From Selenomonadaceae bacterium (GTDB lineage Bacteria > Bacillota > Negativicutes > Selenomonadales > Selenomonadaceae), in assembly GCA_017445435.1 (NCBI GenBank), contig JAFSUE010000229.1, forward strand, positions 1 through 10,420: a DNA stretch of 10,420 nt, read 5' to 3'. Below are positions 5,075-10,420 of the stretch, in pieces. Under the pieces are notes generated by a model. That model saw nothing but the letters and a program-made list of their open reading frames with translations, did no database searches and was not told the origin of the DNA. Each line of letters opens with the position of its first letter. Within the stretch, counting starts at the first letter, position 1. A program made the translations under genes and the position numbers.

Positions 5075-6105
5075 CTATTCCATGCCGCGCAGATTCCCTC
5101 AACCGATACCATACAAGGACCAACTGCATGAAGTGGATGACAAACTTTTTTGAACAGCGGACAATCTTTAGGCGTGATAATTCCGCGCAGAACTTCACCG
5201 CACCTGCAAGCCGTTTTACGCTGAACTTTTTCCACTTCGACTGGCAAAATTTTTTCTATGTCAAAGTCTGCAAATTCGTCACGAATTTTTAACCCAGATT
5301 GCGGAATTTCGCCAATGCCGCGCCATTCCGCCGTAACTTCTTCAAACACCGTCGCTAAAAATTTTTTAGCCGTCACGTTACCTTCAGCCTTGACGACGCT
5401 TTTATATTCATTGTCAACTTCTGCGCGGTCTTCGTCAATCTGCGTCAATAAATTTATCAGCGCCATTAAAATTTCTTCCGCCTCAAATCCAGCTACGACG
5501 CTAGGCAATTTCAAAAATTTAAACGCGTTGACGCCGATAACTACCGCCACGTGTCCTGGAAGTAAAAAGCCGTCGACACGTACCGCTGAATCATTCAGCA
5601 ACATTTTCAGCGCAGGCGGTACTAATTTCATCGCGGAGAAAAAAAATAAATTGCGGACGCCTTGACTTTTCGCCGTCAAAATTGTTGCCGCAGTTGTCGG
5701 GGCAGTCGTTTCAAATCCTACCGCTAAAAAAATTACGCGCTTAGTAGGATTTTCCGCCGCAATTTTTATACAGTCCAGCGGCGAATAAATTATACGAACG
5801 TCAGCACCTGCCGCAGAAATTTCCGCCAAATTTGTTTTCGTACCTGGAACTTTCAACATATCGCCGAAAGTTGCAATAATCACGTCGTGAAGTTGAGCGT
5901 AAGCAATAGCCTTGTCGACGTATTCATCATTCGTTACGCAGACTGGACAGCCAGGACCTGAAACCAATTCGACGTTTGACGGTAAAATTTGGCGTATACC
6001 TGCGCGAAAAATTGAAACGGTATGAGTGCCGCAAACTTCCATAAATCGCAGTTGGCGTTTACCTTCGGCAAGGCGTTCAATTTTTTTAACGAGTAAGTTA
6101 GACAT
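5062..6105 (-). CDS. hypD: Hydrogenase maturation protein HypD
   Basis: HypD is the iron-sulfur scaffold on which, together with HypC, the Fe(CN)2CO group of [NiFe] hydrogenase is assembled. The 347-residue protein shows MEVC25GTHT and GPGC53PVC56 near the N-terminus, the conserved functional cysteines of the family. Its C-terminal cysteine set (CRCGEVLRG, DCPLFKKVC, VGPCMVS, EGICAAW) binds the [4Fe-4S] cluster. The ATG at 6105 lies inside the end of hypC (8-base overlap, ATGTCTAA), so the two are translationally coupled. hypE, which often follows hypD, is absent; queC comes next. The final residues RFNA come from an AATGCGTAAT repeat instead of the aromatic ending I would expect. A functional pathway needs hypA, B, E and F elsewhere in the genome. 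Confidence 0.96.
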   Translation of the reverse strand: MSNLLVKKIERLAEGKRQLRFMEVCGTHTVSIFRAGIRQILPSNVELVSGPGCPVCVTNDEYVDKAIAYAQLHDVIIATFGDMLKVPGTKTNLAEISAAGADVRIIYSPLDCIKIAAENPTKRVIFLAVGFETTAPTTAATILTAKSQGVRNLFFFSAMKLVPPALKMLLNDSAVRVDGFLLPGHVAVVIGVNAFKFLKLPSVVAGFEAEEILMALINLLTQIDEDRAEVDNEYKSVVKAEGNVTAKKFLATVFEEVTAEWRGIGEIPQSGLKIRDEFADFDIEKILPVEVEKVQRKTACRCGEVLRGIITPKDCPLFKKVCHPLHAVGPCMVSVEGICAAWNRFNA

Positions 6106-6310
6106 TTATAGCCCCTAAAATTTCGTCGCGTTGGATAGATTCTTCTTCGTCGACAATCTGCATTGCAAAGCCCGCGTGAATCAGTACGAAGTCACCAACT
6201 TTAGCGTCGGGCAGGAGCATTAAACTTGCGTCACGTTTTACGCCAGACCTTTCGACGGTCGCTAAGCTGTCTTTAATCGAAATAATTTTTGCTGGAAATG
6301 CCAGACACAT
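6098..6310 (-). CDS. hypC: Hydrogenase maturation chaperone HypC
   Basis: HypC is the small chaperone that carries the Fe(CN)2CO unit between HypD and the hydrogenase large-subunit precursor. The 70-residue protein begins MCLAFPAKI, with the essential Cys2 exposed after methionine removal; the common motif is MCLAIPGKI, so Gly is Ala here. The OB-fold part ends with VGDFVLIHAGFAMQIVDEEE, typical of the HypC/HupF family. The ATG directly abuts the TAA of the upstream thioesterase gene (TAAATG), and AAAGGTAGG inside that gene serves as ribosome binding site. The 3' end overlaps hypD by 8 bases. Confidence 0.95.
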   Translation of the reverse strand: MCLAFPAKIISIKDSLATVERSGVKRDASLMLLPDAKVGDFVLIHAGFAMQIVDEEESIQRDEILGAINV

Positions 6311-6718
6311 TTATAAATTTCGCCTACCTTTAGAATTTGCCTTCGCTTGAAATTTTTCACGATTGACAATAAATCTTTCGTGACGCCCATTAAGAATTTC
6401 GCCAGCGTCATCGACAGCTGAAACGTTGAAAATTAATTTGCGTCCGTCAACTTCAATTAATTCAACTTCTGCGCGGACGTTAAAGCCGATTGGCGTGGGC
6501 GCAACGTGATTGACATTTAAGTTTGTGCCGACGCTTGTATATTCGGCAGGCAAAAATTTTTCAGCTAAAGTTGCCGCCGCCTCTTCGACTAAACAAATTA
6601 ATTTAGGCGTCGCTAAAACTTTCAAGCTACCAGATTTCATAGAAAGCGCCGTATCTGATTCAGACACCGTCAATTCGACGAAATTTTTTTCACCGATTTT
6701 AAAATTTTCAAAAGCCAT
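6311..6718 (-). CDS. FlK-type hot-dog acyl-CoA thioesterase
   Basis: This 135-residue single hot-dog domain resembles the family of FlK, the fluoroacetyl-CoA thioesterase. T37, E45 and H71 (in ATPKLICLVEEAA and NLNVNHVAPTP) reproduce the Thr42-Glu50-His76 set of FlK with identical spacing, offset by five. The rest follows the family: TVGTNLNV-like SVGTNLNV, VRAEVELIEVDGRKLIF and GRHERFIVN near the end. The likely reaction is hydrolysis of a short acyl-CoA; most relatives act on unknown substrates, so fluoroacetate detoxification should not be assumed. ATG 6718 lies inside the last codons of lysR (11-base overlap), with a weak GGAT ribosome binding site, indicating translational coupling. An upstream in-frame start would extend deep into lysR and is unlikely. 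Confidence 0.8.
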   Translation of the reverse strand: MAFENFKIGEKNFVELTVSESDTALSMKSGSLKVLATPKLICLVEEAAATLAEKFLPAEYTSVGTNLNVNHVAPTPIGFNVRAEVELIEVDGRKLIFNVSAVDDAGEILNGRHERFIVNREKFQAKANSKGRRNL

Positions 6719-7619
6719 AACGATTTCTATCCGCCATAAATTTTTTTCTGAAAAGGTCAACAAAATTTTTACAGGCAGTTGAAAGCGTCTGATTCTTCAA
6801 CCAAGAAACGACAGTGTGAGTTTTCATTTCAGGTTCAACAAGCCGCTTGTAAAGTAAATCGCCGTCCGTCAAAAGTTTTTGGCTAGAAATGGGGATCATC
6901 GCCGTCCCAAGATTCATTTTAGCCATAAGCAAGCCTTGAACAATGCTATCCGTGACGCAAATAATTTTCGGTTCAAAGTTCGCTTTACGGCAATTCGCCT
7001 CAAAGTTTGACTTCCAGCGCAATGGAATAATCAACGGTTGATCTTTAAGCTCTGTAAATTTAACTACGTCGTCAGATTCACCGCAGGCAGAATTTTTATT
7101 CATCACCATGACAAGCGGTTCATTCGGCAACACTAAAAGTTCGTAGGAAAGATTGTCAACCTGCGTCCGCGTAATGGCAATTTCGATAATGTGACTGTCA
7201 AGCAATTCCAAAATTCTAGCGCCTTCAGACTCCCAAATTTCAAAGGTGACGTTGGGATAAGTTTGGCGATATTCAGAAATTAATTCAGGCAGAATCATCG
7301 CGCCTGACGTTGTAATTGTGCCAATGCGAATTGATCCTTTTGAGCCAGTACCTATTTCCGTAATTTCACGTACAGTACCGTCAACCATACCAAGAATATT
7401 TTCAACGCGATCGTAAAGTACGCGCCCTGCCTCCGTCAATCTGATTCGCCTTGAGCCGCGTTCAAAAAGTTTGACTTCCAACTTTTCCTCAAGACGTTTC
7501 ATTTGACGACTAAGCGCAGGTTGTGCAATGCCAAGACGTTGTGCCGCGTGACTTATATTCCCCTCCTCAACAATCGCGAAGAAGGCGCGCATATCTTTAA
7601 GCCCCATACTCTGTTCCAT
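6708..7619 (-). CDS. LysR-family transcriptional regulator
   Basis: This 303-residue LTTR has a standard N-terminal winged helix: MRAFFAIVEEGNISHAAQRLG, then IAQPALSRQMKRLEEKL (residues about 10-48) and LFERGSRRIRLTEAG. It is followed by a linker helix and an effector domain starting near SKGSIRIGTI. The effector is not predictable from sequence. ATG 7619 is chosen because AAGGAG lies about 12 bases upstream; a longer frame to 7664 lacks a better site. Its own promoter is at 7676-7704. It overlaps the thioesterase gene and heads the thioesterase-hypC-hypD-queC run, and is divergent from the flippase gene. LTTRs often control the divergent neighbour and themselves, so either unit could be the target (inference). 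Confidence 0.9.
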   Translation of the reverse strand: MEQSMGLKDMRAFFAIVEEGNISHAAQRLGIAQPALSRQMKRLEEKLEVKLFERGSRRIRLTEAGRVLYDRVENILGMVDGTVREITEIGTGSKGSIRIGTITTSGAMILPELISEYRQTYPNVTFEIWESEGARILELLDSHIIEIAITRTQVDNLSYELLVLPNEPLVMVMNKNSACGESDDVVKFTELKDQPLIIPLRWKSNFEANCRKANFEPKIICVTDSIVQGLLMAKMNLGTAMIPISSQKLLTDGDLLYKRLVEPEMKTHTVVSWLKNQTLSTACKNFVDLFRKKFMADRNRYGF

Positions 7620-7675
7620 AAAAAATAATCTCTCCTTATTAAATTTCACCGCATCTGCCTTCAAATTTTTTATGA

Positions 7676-7704
7676 ATTATACAACATTTTAAATAGCATT
7701 GCAA
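7676..7704 (-). promoter_or_regulatory. Sigma-A-type promoter of the lysR cluster
   Basis: TTGCAA (7704-7699), a spacer of exactly 17 bases and a perfect TATAAT (7681-7676) on the minus strand form a strong vegetative promoter. Transcription would start near 7669, leaving a leader of about 50 bases before the lysR ATG. Confidence 0.75.
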
Positions 7705-7749
7705 AGTAATATAAAAAAACAAATTGCTAAGTAAAGTTGCTGAAGTAAA
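7699..7749. promoter_or_regulatory. Three imperfect direct repeats TTGC(T/A)AAGTAA, candidate operator
   Basis: TTGCAAAGTAAT (7699-7710), TTGCTAAGTAAA (7724-7735) and TTGCTGAAGTAAA (7737-7749) stand in the same orientation between the divergent lysR and flippase promoters. The first copy contains the lysR -35 hexamer, so a protein bound there would block lysR transcription. Start-to-start spacings are 25 and 13 bases. The natural candidate binder is the adjacent LysR protein, but the sites do not follow a clean T-N11-A dyad. Confidence 0.4.
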
Positions 7750-7760
7750 AAAAAATTTTC

Positions 7761-7789
7761 TATTCAACGTCAAATTAAAATGCTATAAT
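7761..7789 (+). promoter_or_regulatory. Extended -10 promoter of the flippase gene
   Basis: TGCTATAAT (7781-7789) is a perfect extended -10 element. The -35 position 17 bases upstream is weak (TATTCA), as is common for extended -10 promoters. Transcription would start near 7796, about 20 bases before the TTG start at 7817. This promoter also excludes a longer open frame beginning at 7724. Confidence 0.6.
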
Positions 7790-7816
7790 CATTTTAAAAG
7801 GACGGTGGAAAATTTT

Positions 7817-9454
7817 TTGACTGAAATAAACTCAAAGACGCAAAATAAAGGCGAAAAATTTTTGCGAGGAACTTTTATTTTGACGATAGCAAGTTTTGTC
7901 GTAAAAGTAATTGGTTCATTAAATTGGATTTTCGTATCGCGAATTTTGGGCGGCGAAGGTATCGGGCTGTACCAAATGGCATTTCCTATATATTTTTTCG
8001 CAATAACAGTTTCGCAAGCTGGAATACCAATCGCAATTTCGATAATAACTGCCGAGCGCGTCGCCTTGAAAGATATTTTTGGAGCGCGGCGCGTCTTCAA
8101 AATTTCAATGGCGTTAATGTTCGTGACTGGCGTATTTTTTTCATTGCTAACTTATGGTTCAGCAACTTGGCTAATTGATTTACATTTAATCCGTGACGAA
8201 CGCGCCTATATGTCAGTCGTCGCACTTTCGCCGACAGTTTTTTTCGTCACATTTTTAGCGGCGTCACGCGGCTATTTGCAAGGCTGGCAACGTATGACAC
8301 CGACGGCAGTCAGTCAGATTGTCGAACAAATTTTCCGCGTCATAACGATGATTGTATTAGCAGATTTACTTTTGCCATGGGGGCTTGATTACGCGGCGGC
8401 AGGAGCAAGTTTAGGCGCGTTAGCTGGAGCAGTCACAGGTTTAATCGTCCTTGTTTTCTTTCACATAAAATTAAATCGTGACATTGAAAAAAATTTTGCT
8501 GAAAATTTAGCGCCAACTCCGCAGTCGCAAAGTGAATCAACATTTTCAATCATAAAGCGAATGTTTAAGTTAGCGTTACCAGTTAGCGCGGCGTCGATAA
8601 TGTTGCCCGTCGTGTCGAACTTAGATTTAATGATCGTTCCGCAGAGATTGGAAGTTGCAGGGTATTCAGTACGGCAAGCAACAGAACTTTTCGGCTATTT
8701 AAACGGAATGGCTGTACCGCTAGTCAACTTGGCAACGATTTTAACGGCGTCTTTGGCAGTGTCAATCGTTCCAGCAATTTCAGAATCAAGAGCGTTGAAA
8801 GATACTGCGCGGATTTTTCGACAGACGGCGGCGGCAGTTAGAATTTCAAACTTTGTATGTTTCCCAGCTTTCGTAATAGTATTTTTCTTAGCAACGCCAA
8901 TTTCATCACTGATTTACAACGCGCCAGGCGCAGGTCCAGCGGTAATGATTTCTGCCGTATCAATAATTTTGTTGGGACTTCATCAAGTTTCAACAGGCGT
9001 ATTGCAAGGGCTTGGACATACAACAATCCCAATGGTAAATATGATTTTGGCGGCGATAGCTAAAGTTATTTTGAATTGGACTTTAACAGCAATGCCAGCA
9101 TTCGGAATTATGGGCGCGGCATGGGCAACGGCGGCTGATATGGGAGTTGCGGCGTTCATAAATTTATATTTCATTTACAAGTACATCGGCTATAAAATTG
9201 AGTTGGGACAACTTGTAAAGACGATTGGCGCGGCGGCAATTATGGCAGGTGCAGTCAAACTTTTCTACAACTTCACAATAGCTGAATTTAATAGCGGCGC
9301 TTTCTCAACATTCGGCGCGGTATTTTTCGGCGGAATAGTTTATATTGCGGCAATAGCTTTACTCGGCGGACTGCTTAAAGAAGATATGGAACGAATCCCA
9401 ATGGTTGGCAAGTACGGCGTGAAAATTTTCCAGCGGCTTGGCATTTTCAAATAA
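7817..9454 (+). CDS. MVF/PST-superfamily flippase, SpoVB/YtgP-like polysaccharide biosynthesis protein
   Basis: This 545-residue polytopic membrane protein appears to have about 14 hydrophobic helices. It opens with the family pattern FLRGTFILTIASFVVKVIGS, followed by RILGGEGIGLYQMAFPIY and SQAGIPIAISIITAE, seen in SpoVB, YtgP and related MOP-superfamily flippases. Later blocks include VSNLDLMIVPQRL, YLNGMAVPLVNLATI and QGLGHTTIPM. Such proteins move lipid-linked sugars or peptidoglycan precursors across the membrane; which substrate applies here is unknown. No sporulation gene is near, so a SpoVB name would overreach. TTG 7817 is chosen because GGTGG lies 8 bases upstream and the promoter at 7784-7789 falls inside any longer version. 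It is transcribed divergently from lysR and appears monocistronic. Confidence 0.88.
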   Translation: MTEINSKTQNKGEKFLRGTFILTIASFVVKVIGSLNWIFVSRILGGEGIGLYQMAFPIYFFAITVSQAGIPIAISIITAERVALKDIFGARRVFKISMALMFVTGVFFSLLTYGSATWLIDLHLIRDERAYMSVVALSPTVFFVTFLAASRGYLQGWQRMTPTAVSQIVEQIFRVITMIVLADLLLPWGLDYAAAGASLGALAGAVTGLIVLVFFHIKLNRDIEKNFAENLAPTPQSQSESTFSIIKRMFKLALPVSAASIMLPVVSNLDLMIVPQRLEVAGYSVRQATELFGYLNGMAVPLVNLATILTASLAVSIVPAISESRALKDTARIFRQTAAAVRISNFVCFPAFVIVFFLATPISSLIYNAPGAGPAVMISAVSIILLGLHQVSTGVLQGLGHTTIPMVNMILAAIAKVILNWTLTAMPAFGIMGAAWATAADMGVAAFINLYFIYKYIGYKIELGQLVKTIGAAAIMAGAVKLFYNFTIAEFNSGAFSTFGAVFFGGIVYIAAIALLGGLLKEDMERIPMVGKYGVKIFQRLGIFK

Positions 9455-9498
9455 AAATTTTTTGAAGGTCTTAAGAAGTGTTGATTAATTATTTTTTG

Positions 9499-9569
9499 AT
9501 AAACTACTGTTCTTTTGGCGCAAATTTAGTAAGTAGTCAGTAGTCAGTAGTTAGTAGTTAGTAAGTTAG
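9499..9569. repeat. Degenerate hairpin copy plus TAGTAGTTAG-type array
   Basis: ATAAACTACT (9499-9508) and TTTTGGCGCAAA (9513-9524) match, on the opposite strand, the hairpin at 2003-2040 and look like a decayed copy. Variants of AGTAGTCAGTAGTTAGT follow directly (9528-9569); this is the same repeat type as the rex-tmk junction at 2699-2735. The remaining 9455-9662 stretch holds no gene that I can see. Confidence 0.45.
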
Positions 9570-9592
9570 ACGTTACGCCGCGTTCAACTCCA

Positions 9593-9633
9593 CCTAAAAA
9601 AAATTAGCTCCTACGAAAAATTTTGTAGGAGCT
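9593..9633 (-). terminator. Rho-independent terminator of the hydrolase gene, probably bidirectional
   Basis: AGCTCCTAC (9606-9614) and GTAGGAGCT (9625-9633) form a perfect 9-bp stem, extended inwards by AT and GT pairs. On the minus strand it is followed by TAATTTTTTTT, so it should terminate the hydrolase transcript ending at 9663. On the plus strand a shorter T-run (TTTT, 9634-9636 region) follows, so it may also stop flippase transcription. Confidence 0.8.
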
Positions 9634-9662
9634 TTTAAAATTTAAATGAGTTGGAAAAAATT

Positions 9663-10420
9663 TTAAGCTTTCAAATTTTTATCAAAGAATTCAACTAAAC
9701 GCTTGAACGGAATTTTATCCATTTGATCATATAAATCGACGTGGGTTGCGCCAGGTACAACAATTTCTTCCTTAGAACCTTTTATCTTAGCGTAAACGTT
9801 ATCGGAAAAATATTTTGAATGCGCCTTATCGCCAGTGATTAAAAGTACAGGAGTATTTCCCAATTCGTCAAGATTATCCATTAAGTTGAAATCGAAAAAT
9901 CCGTAAGGCGTCGTAGAATCCCAAGCGGAACTATTTGAGTTAATAGCGCGGGGATGATAAGCGCGTCCGACGTAGTAGTTATAAAAATCTTTAATGACGG
10001 CGTTAGCATCTGCAGGCAATTTATCGGGGAACATTAAATCAAAAGTTTCAATATTGCCGTTAGCATCAACGCCTAATTCGTGAGCGCCGCGAATTGATTT
10101 ACCAGTTTTCGCCTCTTCGTCACGCATTGCCGCCAAATGTTTTTTAACCGCTTCACGTTGAGCCGCCGTGTAGTAAGCGCCAGCGTAGTGATCGCTAATA
10201 CTTTCGCTCATATCGTACATTGCGGACGTTGCAACGGCTTTAATGCGCGAATCGCTACCAGTTGCAGTTATCGCCATGCCAGAAAGTCCGCAAATTCCAA
10301 TAGCGCCAACTTGTTCGGGATTAACAAATTTTAAATTCGTCACGAAGTCAACCGCCGCGTGATAATCTTCAGTAAAAATTTCAGGCGATCCCATATTACG
10401 ACGAATGCCGCTACTTTCCC
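9663..10420 (-). CDS. Alpha/beta hydrolase (dienelactone hydrolase-like / COG1073), 5' end missing
   Basis: The frame is open through the right edge (upstream residues read ESSGIRRN before MGSPEIF), so the ATG at 10394 is internal and the true start, probably some 80 residues earlier, lies outside. The visible C-terminal 252 residues match the alpha/beta hydrolase group with TEDYHAAVDFV, the nucleophile-elbow region VGAIGICGLSGMAI, then SRIKAVATSAMYDMS. The acid region is LLITGDKAHSKYF and the catalytic histidine is in VPGATHVDLYD. The elbow reads G-I-C-G-L-S-G, so the nucleophile may be Cys, as in dienelactone hydrolase, or the following Ser. The substrate is unknown. A strong terminator follows at 9593-9633. 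No signal peptide can be assessed. Confidence 0.85.
   Translation of the reverse strand, partial: ESSGIRRNMGSPEIFTEDYHAAVDFVTNLKFVNPEQVGAIGICGLSGMAITATGSDSRIKAVATSAMYDMSESISDHYAGAYYTAAQREAVKKHLAAMRDEEAKTGKSIRGAHELGVDANGNIETFDLMFPDKLPADANAVIKDFYNYYVGRAYHPRAINSNSSAWDSTTPYGFFDFNLMDNLDELGNTPVLLITGDKAHSKYFSDNVYAKIKGSKEEIVVPGATHVDLYDQMDKIPFKRLVEFFDKNLKA

Noticed and set aside
5258..5665. 135-codon plus-strand frame opposite hypD
   Set aside because: It is a shadow of hypD, with low-complexity Ser/Thr/Ala composition and no ribosome binding site.
7724..7816. N-terminal extension of the flippase to an in-frame TTG at 7724
   Set aside because: It contains the TGCTATAAT promoter and the repeats, lacks a ribosome binding site, and adds a segment not typical of the family. 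The TTG at 7817 has GGTGG at good spacing.
10392..10394. ATG at 10394 as the start of the hydrolase
   Set aside because: The frame stays open to the window edge with residues that fit the family, and a large part of the fold would be missing.

Overview
The window looks like chromosome from a low-GC, anaerobic Firmicute. A Negativicutes / Selenomonadaceae-type genome is my best guess, with moderate confidence. The reasons are AT-rich intergenic DNA, GGAGG-type ribosome binding sites, the redox repressor Rex, YvyF-type flagellar-operon proteins, [NiFe]-hydrogenase maturation genes (hypC, hypD) and a SpoVB/YtgP-type flippase. I see no transposase, CRISPR array, rRNA or tRNA.

Layout. (1) 1-93, minus: the first 31 codons of a secreted protein. 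Its leader carries a good sigma-A-type promoter and a 9-bp inverted repeat. (2) 403-1848, plus: a three-gene operon of two tandem YvyF-like zinc-ribbon/HTH paralogues and a low-molecular-weight protein phosphatase. (3) 1849-2072: a composite palindromic intergenic repeat. (4) 2073-2696, plus: rex. It converges on (5) 2733-4193, minus: a DUF218/YdcF-type membrane protein followed by tmk. (6) 4327-7619, minus: a compact cluster in the order lysR, FlK-type thioesterase, hypC, hypD, queC. The first four genes overlap or abut, and the cluster ends in a rho-independent terminator. (7) 7817-9454, plus: a polysaccharide/lipid-linked flippase transcribed divergently from lysR. (8) 9663-10420, minus: the 3' part of an alpha/beta hydrolase gene whose 5' end lies beyond the window.

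How the genes fit together. HypC and HypD build the Fe(CN)2CO centre of [NiFe] hydrogenase, and Rex senses NADH/NAD+; both fit a fermentative, hydrogen-metabolising anaerobe. QueC (queuosine precursor) and Tmk (dTTP synthesis) are housekeeping enzymes. LysR and the flippase share a divergent promoter region that contains three imperfect direct repeats, one of which covers the lysR -35 box.

I found no convincing new defence or mobile system. The items most worth a second look are: the paired YvyF paralogues coupled to a phosphatase whose active-site loop resembles an arginine phosphatase but which appears to lack the usual Asp-Pro acid motif; the repeats that supply or overlap stop codons of several genes; the lysR-thioesterase-hyp coupling; and the triple repeat between the lysR and flippase promoters. 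Several starts given here are shorter than the longest open frame, because a Shine-Dalgarno sequence or promoter lies inside the longer version.
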